From G965202665 sp965243835 (GTDB lineage Bacteria > Actinomycetota > Acidimicrobiia > Spongiisociales > Spongiisociaceae), in contig OZ251578.1 in NCBI GenBank assembly GCA_965243835.1, positions 372,001 through 436,000 on the forward strand: a DNA stretch of 64,000 nt. The letters run 5' to 3'. The translations under genes were made by a program, and so were the position numbers. The notes beneath the pieces are model-generated. The model had not been told where the DNA came from and made no database searches. It saw nothing but the letters and a program-made list of their open reading frames with translations. Positions within the stretch are counted from its first letter, which is position 1. Every line of letters starts with the position of its first letter. Shown here in pieces: positions 1 to 8,024 of the stretch.

Positions 1-1159
1 GGCCGGGAAGGGGCACCTTGGCCGGGGTTTCCGAGATTTTGATGGCCGGAACCAGCTCCGCCTCCCCCTGCGCGGCCACCAGTTTGAACACTCCGTCCAA
101 GTAGGGGGCGCCGTAGGAAGCGGACATCCGAGAACCCACACCGTACGCCAGCCGGTTCAGAAGCCGTCCCGCGTCCACCCCGTAGCGGGGGGCTTCGTCG
201 GTGATCTGGTTGCGAATCTGCCAGATGGTCAACTCGTCCAGCTGGGTGGACAGGACGATGGAGGCGTCCGCAAATCCGGCCCGGTCCAGCATGGCCGCCG
301 CCCGCACCGCCAGATGGGCCAAATCCCCCGAGTCCAAGCGCACCCCGCGCGGGCGATGCCCCCGGCGGCGCAGTTCCTCGAACACGGTAATGGCGTTGGG
401 GATCCCCGACTGCAGGGTGTCGATGGTGTCCACCAGCAACACGCAGTCGTCCGGATACAGGTCCGCGTAGGCCCGGAAGGCTTCCAGTTCCCCCCCGGCC
501 AGGGCCATGAACACCTGCACCATGGAATGGCCGTGGGTGCCTTGGGGGGGCGCTCCCAGTTGGTGGGACATCCCGAAGTTGGAGGAGCCGACCGCTCCGC
601 CGATGAGGGCGGCCCGGGCGGCGGCGTTGGCCGCGGCTCCGGGGGCGCGGCGCATCCCGAAGTCGATTACCTCCCCCCCGCCCGCCGCTTCCACCGTCCG
701 GGAGGCTTTGGTGGCCACCAGCGTCGGATAGTTCAAGTGGTTGAGCAGGGGCGTTTCCAGGATCTGGGCCGCGGCCAGCGGGGCTTCCACGGTGGCCACC
801 GGGGTGCGGGCGTGGACCACCCGCCCTTCGGGAACCGCCCGCAGGGTAACCCGGTCGAAGGATCCGGCTTCCATCAGCCAATCCAGAAAAGGGGAGGCGA
901 ACAGTGGGCGGTCCGCGCCGGAGCGGACCGCGGCCAGGGCCCGCCGGTCCGCTTCGGTCATCCGGGCGTCCGCCATCCAGTCCAGCAACGGTTCCAGCCC
1001 GGCGGTCACGCAGTAGCCGGCCCGGTGGCTTCCGTAGTCGGGGTAGGAGCGGAACACATAGTCGAACAACGCCGGGCGTTCGGCCAGCCCGTACCTGTGG
1101 TACAGCTGGGCCATCGTCAGCTGGTAGTGGTCGGTGAACAGAAAACCGTCGGGCGACAC
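1..1159 (-). CDS. pncB: Nicotinate phosphoribosyltransferase, 3' end beyond window
   Basis: Converts nicotinate plus PRPP to nicotinate mononucleotide in the Preiss-Handler arm of NAD salvage (cytosol). Reading the minus strand from GTG 1159 gives 386 codons running off the left edge. The N-terminus reads LFTDHYQLTMAQLYHRYGL, typical of the family. Further in are a GTHGHS segment with the family histidine, GVRLDSGDLAHLA (the PRPP/phosphate-binding stretch), and GVGSRMSASYGAPYLDGVFK near the edge. GTG 1159 was chosen because conserved sequence begins at once after it and no better start lies between it and the divergent pncA. The gene is incomplete only because of the window boundary. The product of pncA is its substrate, so the two divergent genes form one pathway. 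Family assignment is secure; the exact start is less so. Confidence 0.93.
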   Translation of the reverse strand, partial: MSPDGFLFTDHYQLTMAQLYHRYGLAERPALFDYVFRSYPDYGSHRAGYCVTAGLEPLLDWMADARMTEADRRALAAVRSGADRPLFASPFLDWLMEAGSFDRVTLRAVPEGRVVHARTPVATVEAPLAAAQILETPLLNHLNYPTLVATKASRTVEAAGGGEVIDFGMRRAPGAAANAAARAALIGGAVGSSNFGMSHQLGAPPQGTHGHSMVQVFMALAGGELEAFRAYADLYPDDCVLLVDTIDTLQSGIPNAITVFEELRRRGHRPRGVRLDSGDLAHLAVRAAAMLDRAGFADASIVLSTQLDELTIWQIRNQITDEAPRYGVDAGRLLNRLAYGVGSRMSASYGAPYLDGVFKLVAAQGEAELVPAIKISETPAKVPLPG

Positions 1160-1168
1160 GGTTAATAA

Positions 1169-1198
1169 GATACCCGTTTCCCCTAATATCGGGGTATG
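1169..1198. promoter_or_regulatory. Imperfect palindrome between pncB and pncA
   Basis: The 36-bp gap between the two divergent NAD-salvage genes contains half-sites ATACCCG and CGGGGTAT around an AT-rich core. TAATAT at 1184-1189 would serve as a -10 box giving pncA a leaderless or nearly leaderless transcript. A shared operator for an NAD-responsive repressor is an inference; no regulator gene is in view. Confidence 0.4.
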
Positions 1199-1786
1199 CG
1201 GGACTACGACCGGGCGGACGGGTTGGTGGTCGTGGACGTTCAGAACGACTTCGCCGACCCGGCCGGGGCTTTGTACGTGCCGCAGGCGGAGGCGCGGGTG
1301 GTCCCCGCCGTGAACCGGGAAGCGGCGGCGGCCGCGGCGGCCGGGGCGGGGGTTTTCTACTCGCAGGACTGGCATCCGCCCCGCACCCCCCATTTCGACG
1401 TAGACGGCGGACCATGGCCGGTGCATTGCGTAGCCGGGACCTGGGGGGCCGAGTTTCACCCGGGGTTGGCGAGGGCGGACGGCCCGGTGATCCGCAAAGG
1501 GATGGGCGGCGAGGACGGTTATTCGGCTTTCACGGTGGCCGACCCGCAGTCGGGGGAGACCGCCTCCACCGGTTTGGCGGAGATGTTGCGGGCGGACGGC
1601 CGGCGGCGGGTGGTGGTGACGGGCTTGGCCTTGGACTACTGCGTGAAAGCCACCGCCTTGGACGCCGCCGCCGCCGGTTTCGCGACGGCGGTGATTTTGG
1701 AGGCCGTTGCCGCCGTCAACCTGCGCCCCTCCGACGGAGACCGCGCCGTATCCGAACTAGTCGAGGCGGGCGTAGCCGTCCTCTGA
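1196..1786 (+). CDS. pncA: Nicotinamidase (isochorismatase-fold amidohydrolase)
   Basis: Hydrolyses nicotinamide to nicotinate and ammonia, feeding the divergent pncB product. The 196-residue length is normal for the family. The catalytic triad is visible: Asp14 in VVDVQNDF, Lys101 in VIRKGM and Cys149 in ALDYCVKAT. Metal ligands fit Asp58, His60 and His66 in QDWHPPRTPHF. The ATG lies about 7 nt after a TAATAT hexamer, suggesting a leaderless start. The last part of this gene recurs as fragments at 7681, 13531, 19535, 25806 and 26773, marking the junctions of the surface-protein amplification downstream. This copy is the only intact one. Confidence 0.95.
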   Translation: MRDYDRADGLVVVDVQNDFADPAGALYVPQAEARVVPAVNREAAAAAAAGAGVFYSQDWHPPRTPHFDVDGGPWPVHCVAGTWGAEFHPGLARADGPVIRKGMGGEDGYSAFTVADPQSGETASTGLAEMLRADGRRRVVVTGLALDYCVKATALDAAAAGFATAVILEAVAAVNLRPSDGDRAVSELVEAGVAVL

Positions 1787-1821
1787 CTCCCCGCCCGGTT
1801 TCCGCCCTTTAAGCGCGGATT

Positions 1822-1860
1822 CTTCCGCAGGCCTGATCGTCGCTTGGCCTCTCCTTGTTA
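1822..1860. repeat. TTCCGCAGGC-type element, first of six copies
   Basis: An element beginning CTTCCGCAGGCCTGAT and continuing to CTTGG with a TCTCCT-like end. Further copies start near 7752, 13598, 19899, 26704 and 26919. The first four lie upstream of the giant surface-protein genes; the last two lie in the gene-poor stretch after them. Function unknown. Confidence 0.6.
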
Positions 1861-1994
1861 GGGGAGGCGCGTTGCAAGATTCACCGTTGTTCGCCGCCGG
1901 CCCGGACCGGGTTTGGATGCCCCTGCTTCGGGCATTCGGCGGCCGCTGGGCAGCGTTTCTGCCGGGTCCGGGTTGGCGGCCTCTGGGAGACAAT

Positions 1995-2022
1995 TTGACA
2001 AATCGGGGGGGGGGGGTAGCGT
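1995..2022 (+). promoter_or_regulatory. Poly-G-spaced promoter, unit 1
   Basis: TTGACA at 1995-2000 and TAGCGT (fits TAnnnT) at 2017-2022 are separated by AATC plus 12 G, a 16-nt spacer. The expected start near 2029 leaves a leader of about 68 nt to ATG 2097. A homopolymer exactly filling the spacer is the layout of known phase-variable promoters. Confidence 0.7.
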
Positions 2023-2096
2023 TTTTCGGACATCGGGTCGGTTGGCCTGATGGTGAACGTTCGCGAGTTCGGTGTTGGACCGAAAAGGAGGCTTTG

Positions 2097-5000
2097 ATGC
2101 GGCGGGTGTTGGTTTCGTTGTTGGCGTTGGGGTTGGCGTCGGCGCTGGTGTCCGCTCCGGTTCCGGTGGCGGGGCAGACGACGATCACCCTTAGTTTGGT
2201 GTCCTCGACGGATACCTCGACGGCGGTGACTGCGATACCGGAGGATGGCGGTGCGCAGACCCTGCGGGTGAAGGCGGTCGCTTCGGCGGCGCCGGGGAGC
2301 AACGTGAACGTGTCGGTGACGGTGGGGGCGTCGGGCGGCACCGCCGCCCTTACCACTGATTACACCCGGGGGTCGTCCACGACCTCGGTGAGGATCAATT
2401 CGAACGCTACGCAGGGTTTGTCTGGTAATGTTACGATCACGCCGAAAACCGACACGATAACCGAGCAACATGAGACGATCCGGTTCACGGGTACGGCGTC
2501 CGGGTACACGATATCACCGGTTAATTTGGAGATCACGGATCAGGATCGGGAGATTCGGGTGACGGTAGCTGGTAGCCCGTCGGGGACGAAGGAGACTTCC
2601 ATTACCAGGATTGAGAATCATCAGCATGAAAGTTTTTGGGTATATGGGAGGGGTACTTTAGGTGGTCTTACCAATGGCGTGTTTACGCCTTCAACTGGTA
2701 ACACGTATGGCGCGCAGTTGCGGCCGCCCGTTCGATTCGTGAATGGAAGCGCCCTAGGACGTGAGGACATCTATCTTGGTAGGGATTTTAAATCTGTTCA
2801 TTATATTGAAGTAGGTACTGTAAGGAACTGGGTGACGATTGCGCCTAGTTCTTTGGCCGCGAACTTTGTCACAGTATGGAACGATAATCACATGATTGTT
2901 GACATTGATAATGATAATAAGGCGGAGGGGAATGAGGTGTTTTATGTGCGGTTGATCGCCCCGGCGGGGTTTACGTCGGCTAGTGTGCCGGTGACGATTT
3001 TGGATGATGATACGCAGGTGGAGGTGGTGGTGGATACCGACAGCGGGGCGGATGGAAACCAGGCGGTGTTGACGGAGGGGGACAGCGGGTCGGGGGTGTC
3101 GGTGTCGGGCAGGTTCGCCGGTGCGTGGCGCGGACCCGGGTTTGGACGGCGGGGTGTGGGGTCGTCGGTGATTGGGTCGGCGACGGTGGTGACGTTGTCG
3201 GCGGCGGGGGCGGCCGCCCCGAGTGCGGGGCAGGCGGGGACGGGTGATTTGACGTATTCTCCGTTGTCGGCGAATACGGTGACCATACCGGCTAGGACGG
3301 TGTCGTCGACGACGGCGGGTTCGTTGGCGGGGTTGACTGTTACCGATGATACGGTGGTGGAGGGTCCGGAGACGTTTACGGTTACCGGTTCGTCGACGTT
3401 TGGGGCGGCGACGGCGGCCACGGTGACGATCGCGGATGACGATGCGGACATTAAGTTGTCGGTGGATACGACATCGGTACAGGAGGGCGATGGCGCGACA
3501 ACGGTGACGGTTACGGCCGCGTTTGCGGGGCAGTCGTCGGTGTTGACGTCGGCGACGGATGTGGCGGTGACGGTGGGGGCGGGCGCCGGCAACGGGGCTG
3601 TCCCGGATACGGATTTCACGACCGGAGGGTCGGGGGTGTCGGGCAATGAGTTCACGGTGAGCATCCCGAGGGAGATGACGGAGGGGAGCAAGTCGTTTAC
3701 GTTGACGCCTACGGCGGACAACGACGCGGAGGGGGTGGAGAAGATAGCGGTGTCGGGGTCGGCGTCGGTGGGGGGGAGTGCGGTTGCGGTGACTCTGGCG
3801 GAGATTGATCTCCGGGACCCGACGGTTGCTTTGAGTTTGCATGAGGCGACTAGCGACGCGCCGGTTTTGTCGGGGGTCGGCGAGGCGGGCGGGGCGCGGA
3901 CGGTGCGGGTGAAAGCCACCGCCGGGTCGGCGGTGTCCTCGGAGACGACGGTGACGGTGACGGTGGGAGCGGCGGGCGGCTCCGCCACCGTGGGGGCTGG
4001 GGGTGATTACACGCGGAGCGTTGAGACGGTGGATGTGACTATCCCGAACGGGGCTACCGAGTCTGATACGGCGGATGTGATGATCACGCCCCGGGATGAT
4101 GGGGCGGCGGAGGGGCCGGAGACGATCCGGTTCAGCGGGACGCTCAGCGGATTTACGGTGACCCCGGCTGATTTGGAGATCAGGGAGACGATCGAACTCG
4201 TGTTGAGCGGTGGGGGCGCGGTGAGCGAGGGGGATGCGAACGCGGGGGCGGTGACGGCTACCGCCCGATTCGCGGGGGCGTCTAGTACGGTATTGACGGA
4301 GGCGACGGATGTGGAGTTGTCGTTTGCGGCGGGAGCGAACACGCAGGGGGCGGATTTCACCGCTCCGGCGTCGGCGGTGACGTTGAGCATCCCGGCGGGA
4401 AGTACGACTAGCGGCGCTTCTGCGTTGTCGGGGTTGGGGATTGTGCAGGACACGACCGCGGAGGGGGATCAGTTCATCAACGTGGGCGGCTCCGCGACCG
4501 GGTTCATTGTCAGCGGGGCGGCGTTGGGTATCACCGATGACGATATGGCGATTACGTTGGAGGCGGATACCGATGATTCCACCTCACCCCCGGCGTTGGA
4601 GGATACCTTGTCGGAGGGCGAAACAGCGGCGGTGAAGGTACGGGCCTCGTTCGCGGATGGGGTGACGAATGGTTTGACCTCTGATTTGGCGGTGTCGGTC
4701 ACCGCCGGGGAGGGATCGCCGAGGTCGGCGGAGGAAGGGGACGGGGGTGATTTCACCGCTCCCGCGTCGCCGGTGGCGGTGACGATCCGCACCGGGCAGA
4801 CCGCAAGCGACTGGACGGACCTTGCGGGGTTGGCGGTGTCCGACGATACGGTAACGGAGGGGGAGGAGACGTTTTTGGTTGCCGGAACAGTTCCCGGCGG
4901 AACGGATGTGTCTTCTGTTACGCTCCGGATCGGGGCCAGCGACGACGCTTTGGAGGTGTCGGTGTCGCCGGAGACGGTGGTGGAGCAGGCGACCGGGCAG

Positions 5001-7592
5001 ACGACGGTTACGGTTACGGCCGGGTTTAGGGGAGCTACTGGTTCGGAGTTGACGGCGGCCACGACGGTAAACGTAGCGGTGGCCGCCGGGGACAGCAACG
5101 GGGCCAGTTTGGCTACATCCTGCCCGGATACCGGCACGGATGCTTGCACCGACACGGCTACGTTTGATATCAGCATCCCCGCCGGGCAGGCCGCAGCCGA
5201 CGGCGCGTTCAGCCTCAGCGCCCGGCAGGATGGGGATATGGAGTCGCTGGAGACGTTGACAGTAACCGTCACTGATGCGGGTGATGCGACGAATACGGCT
5301 TCGGCTACGTTGAACATCGCGGACTCCGGCATACAGGTAGAACTGCTAAACCCCGCCGACGACACCGCCCTGACGTCTGTGGGGGAAGACAGCGGCGCCT
5401 CGCAAGTGAAAGTAAAGGTGACGATGCCCGCGGCGGTGGCCGCGGAGACGGTGGTGGGACTCAACATCGGCAGCGAATCCGCCACCGAAGACACCAATAG
5501 TGCTTGGACGATACGGGAGGACTACCGGATAAGCGGCCTCACCGCCCCGCCCGGGACTCCCGAAAACCACGAGCTGGGAGTAGTCGTAGCCGCTAACGAA
5601 ACAGAAGGGGAAGCGACGTTCACTATCGAAATTCAAGACGACAACGCAGACGAAGACGACGAAGAAACCATACAAATCACCGGCGTTGCGGTTAACTCGC
5701 TGCCCGTATTAGGAGCCGCCCTCGGCATTACGGACAACGACGACGCCCCCAACGTGGTCTTGGCTTTGGAAACCCCCGCCGGCGAACCCTTGACCGATGT
5801 CCATGAGGACGACAGCCTCAGCACGACGGTGCAAGTGCGGGCCACCTACCAGGCAGGGGCCCTGTCCGCCAAAAGGGTGACCATCCCGATAACGGTCGGG
5901 AAAACCGCCGACGGGGAGGCGACCGCCGGGACCGACTACGGGGCGGTGTCCGCGTTCAGCGTAGCCGTGGACGCCTTTGAATCTACCGGGACGCAAACGT
6001 TCCAGCTGATAATAGACACCGAAGACGACACGGCGGCGGAGGGGCCGGAAACGGTGACCGTCACCGGAGACGACACCGGGGACGACGTAGGGACGGTAGG
6101 GGAAGCGCAGTTGACGATCATCGACGACGACGCCGCCATCACCCTGGCGTTGTTGAACGCCGCCGACGACCAACCGCTGACTTCGCTAGCGGAAGGAACC
6201 GGAGCCGCATCCATTAAGGTACGGGCCTCCTACCCCGGCACCAACATGTTGGGCGACGCGCAGACGATACCAATCACCCCGGGGGGGACCGCCTCCGCGG
6301 CTGATTACCAAGCGACCAGCTTCCCCAGCCAGATCACCATCCCCGCTAATCAAACCAGCGCCACCGAGACTTTCACCCTCGACTTGGGCGGCGCCAGCGA
6401 TGACGACATAGATGAAGACAACGAAACCATACGCGTAACCGGCGCCTTGGCTGGGTTCATCATCAACCCCGGCACCCTGGAGATCGCCGACAACGACGGC
6501 CCGCCTACCGGGATCGCCCTGACCGTAGACCCGAGTACGGTGGCTGAGAACCGGGGAAGCTCCCCCCTCACCGTCCGGTTAACCGCCGCTCTGGTAGGCA
6601 ACCGGCGTTCCCAATCCACCCCGGTGCGGGTAATGGTCGGCGCTTCGGGATCCACCGCCACGCGCAACAGCGACTACCGCAACCGGGGGTCCGCTTCCTT
6701 GACTATCACCATCCCCGCCGAAGAGCGGTCTGCCGAGGGAACCTTCCAGGTAATCATCCTCAGCGATGAACGATCCGAACAGACCGAACGCATCAGAATA
6801 TCAGGGGCCACCGACGACTTCGGCGGCGCCGTCGCCGACCTGCGTATCACCAATGTGACCCCCGACCCCGGGGGAGGAGGCGGCGGAAACCAACCCCCCA
6901 GCGGCGGAGGAGGCGGAGGAGGAGGCGCCCCGCCCCCCAGCGGAGGCGGAGGCGGCGGGGGCGCGCCGCCCCCCGCCGGGCTCCCAGCCCCGCCCCCGCC
7001 CCCCGCGGAGCCCGCATGCCAAGGGCGGTTCTGCGACGAGGACGGCAGCGTCCACCAAGCCAACATCGAACAAATCGCCGCCTGGGAAATCACCCTGGGA
7101 TGCGACGCCGACGACGCCACCAAGTTCTGCCCGTCGGCGCAGATCACCAGAAGGCAAATGGCCGCCTTCCTGCACCGGGCCGTCAACCGGATCTCTCCCA
7201 TCACACCCCCCACCGATATAGAAATCACCGACGTCCCCGCCGACGCCTGGTACCGCGCCTTCGCCGACTGGGTAGTCTCCACCGGAGCCTTCGCCGCCCC
7301 CGACGGACAATTCAACCCCGGTGGAGTAGTAACCCGCGCCGATATGGCGGTCATGATGATCGCTTCCTTCCCCGACATAAACGCCGTGGAGGAACCCGAG
7401 GGCTTGTTCAACGACGTAGCGGGCGTGAGCCCGGAGGTGGTGCGGGCGGTGGAGGGGATGTACCACACCGGGGTCACCAGGGGATGCAGCGCCGAACCTC
7501 TCAACTATTGTCCCGACCAGCCGGTCACCCGGGCGCAGATGGCTTCCTTCTTCGTCCGCGCCGTCAACTACACCCCTCCGACCGACAACTAA
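2097..7592 (+). CDS. Giant secreted Calx-beta/SLH surface protein, unit 1
   Basis: 1,831 residues. Signal peptide MRRVLVSLLALGLASALVS is followed by PVPVAGQ. About twelve beta-sandwich modules of 90-150 residues follow, most closing with TITDDD-type acidic motifs typical of calcium-binding Calx-beta repeats. A Gly/Pro linker leads to three C-terminal SLH-like repeats with paired Cys (FCDEDGSVHQANIEQIAAW, ITRRQMAAFL, VTRADMAVMM, VTRAQMASFF). It is probably an S-layer or adhesin-type cell-surface protein. ATG 2097 was chosen because AAAAGGAGG sits 5 nt upstream and the signal peptide starts there; the frame is open upstream to 1872 but that stretch covers the promoter. Module 2 (about 2556-2970) is AT-richer and divergent among paralogues. 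Synonymous composition changes near 5320: G/T-ending codons before, C-ending after. Confidence 0.85.
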   Translation: MRRVLVSLLALGLASALVSAPVPVAGQTTITLSLVSSTDTSTAVTAIPEDGGAQTLRVKAVASAAPGSNVNVSVTVGASGGTAALTTDYTRGSSTTSVRINSNATQGLSGNVTITPKTDTITEQHETIRFTGTASGYTISPVNLEITDQDREIRVTVAGSPSGTKETSITRIENHQHESFWVYGRGTLGGLTNGVFTPSTGNTYGAQLRPPVRFVNGSALGREDIYLGRDFKSVHYIEVGTVRNWVTIAPSSLAANFVTVWNDNHMIVDIDNDNKAEGNEVFYVRLIAPAGFTSASVPVTILDDDTQVEVVVDTDSGADGNQAVLTEGDSGSGVSVSGRFAGAWRGPGFGRRGVGSSVIGSATVVTLSAAGAAAPSAGQAGTGDLTYSPLSANTVTIPARTVSSTTAGSLAGLTVTDDTVVEGPETFTVTGSSTFGAATAATVTIADDDADIKLSVDTTSVQEGDGATTVTVTAAFAGQSSVLTSATDVAVTVGAGAGNGAVPDTDFTTGGSGVSGNEFTVSIPREMTEGSKSFTLTPTADNDAEGVEKIAVSGSASVGGSAVAVTLAEIDLRDPTVALSLHEATSDAPVLSGVGEAGGARTVRVKATAGSAVSSETTVTVTVGAAGGSATVGAGGDYTRSVETVDVTIPNGATESDTADVMITPRDDGAAEGPETIRFSGTLSGFTVTPADLEIRETIELVLSGGGAVSEGDANAGAVTATARFAGASSTVLTEATDVELSFAAGANTQGADFTAPASAVTLSIPAGSTTSGASALSGLGIVQDTTAEGDQFINVGGSATGFIVSGAALGITDDDMAITLEADTDDSTSPPALEDTLSEGETAAVKVRASFADGVTNGLTSDLAVSVTAGEGSPRSAEEGDGGDFTAPASPVAVTIRTGQTASDWTDLAGLAVSDDTVTEGEETFLVAGTVPGGTDVSSVTLRIGASDDALEVSVSPETVVEQATGQTTVTVTAGFRGATGSELTAATTVNVAVAAGDSNGASLATSCPDTGTDACTDTATFDISIPAGQAAADGAFSLSARQDGDMESLETLTVTVTDAGDATNTASATLNIADSGIQVELLNPADDTALTSVGEDSGASQVKVKVTMPAAVAAETVVGLNIGSESATEDTNSAWTIREDYRISGLTAPPGTPENHELGVVVAANETEGEATFTIEIQDDNADEDDEETIQITGVAVNSLPVLGAALGITDNDDAPNVVLALETPAGEPLTDVHEDDSLSTTVQVRATYQAGALSAKRVTIPITVGKTADGEATAGTDYGAVSAFSVAVDAFESTGTQTFQLIIDTEDDTAAEGPETVTVTGDDTGDDVGTVGEAQLTIIDDDAAITLALLNAADDQPLTSLAEGTGAASIKVRASYPGTNMLGDAQTIPITPGGTASAADYQATSFPSQITIPANQTSATETFTLDLGGASDDDIDEDNETIRVTGALAGFIINPGTLEIADNDGPPTGIALTVDPSTVAENRGSSPLTVRLTAALVGNRRSQSTPVRVMVGASGSTATRNSDYRNRGSASLTITIPAEERSAEGTFQVIILSDERSEQTERIRISGATDDFGGAVADLRITNVTPDPGGGGGGNQPPSGGGGGGGGAPPPSGGGGGGGAPPPAGLPAPPPPPAEPACQGRFCDEDGSVHQANIEQIAAWEITLGCDADDATKFCPSAQITRRQMAAFLHRAVNRISPITPPTDIEITDVPADAWYRAFADWVVSTGAFAAPDGQFNPGGVVTRADMAVMMIASFPDINAVEEPEGLFNDVAGVSPEVVRAVEGMYHTGVTRGCSAEPLNYCPDQPVTRAQMASFFVRAVNYTPPTDN

Positions 7593-7609
7593 ATCAACAC
7601 CCCCAACCA

Positions 7610-7645
7610 CCCGGCCTCCCCGCCCCAACACCCGGGGGGGCCGGG
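7610..7645 (+). terminator. GC-rich hairpin after unit 1
   Basis: Thirteen-base-pair stem CCCGGCCTCCCCG with CGGGGGGGCCGGG (one G-T wobble), ten-nt loop, 18 nt after the stop. There is no clear U-tract, so termination strength is uncertain. The same hairpin follows the other three units. Confidence 0.6.
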
Positions 7646-7680
7646 CCCTTTCCCCAAGACGGCAAACGGCTGTACAGGGT

Positions 7681-7790
7681 TATCCGAACCAGTCAGTCGG
7701 GCGTAGCCGTCCTCTGACCCCCGCCCGGTTCACGCTCCTTAAGCGCGAACCCTTCCGCAGGCCTGATCGTCCCTTGGCCTCTCCTTGTTA
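7681..7790 (+). pseudogene. pncA 3'-end remnant after unit 1
   Basis: From TATCCGAACCAG through GTAGCCGTCCTCTGAC and on to CTCCTTGTTA, this stretch matches 1749-1860, that is the last ~38 bases of pncA, its stop and the following spacer. It cannot encode an enzyme and marks a duplication junction. Confidence 0.8.
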
Positions 7791-7921
7791 GGAGGTGCGC
7801 CGCAAGATTCGTCGTTGTTCGCCGCTGGCCCGGACCGGGTTTGGACGCCCCTGTTCCGGGCTTTCGGCAACCTCCCGGTGGTGTTTCTGTTGGGTCGGAG
7901 CGGCGGCCGCTGGGAGGCAAT

Positions 7922-7949
7922 TTGACAAATTGGGGGGGGGGGGTAGCGT
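7922..7949 (+). promoter_or_regulatory. Poly-G-spaced promoter, unit 2
   Basis: TTGACA at 7922-7927, then AATT plus 12 G, then TAGCGT at 7944-7949: spacer 16 nt. Only the bases next to the G tract differ from unit 1. Confidence 0.7.
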
Positions 7950-8024
7950 TTTTCAGACATCGAGGTCGGTTAACCCGATGGTGAATGTTCGCGAGACCGG
8001 TGTCGTGCCGAAAAGGAGGTTGCC

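Noticed and set aside
1872..2096. N-terminal extension of the unit 1 protein (and of unit 4 from 19933)
   Set aside because: The open frame runs through the promoter, G tract and leader. A strong ribosome site and a signal peptide mark the start at 2097 and 20185, and units 2 and 3 lack the extension.
2754..7631. Long antisense frames across the giant surface genes
   Set aside because: They are products of low stop-codon frequency in GC-rich repetitive DNA, repeat in the same places in all four units, and encode Arg/His- or Val/Ser-rich shadow sequence.
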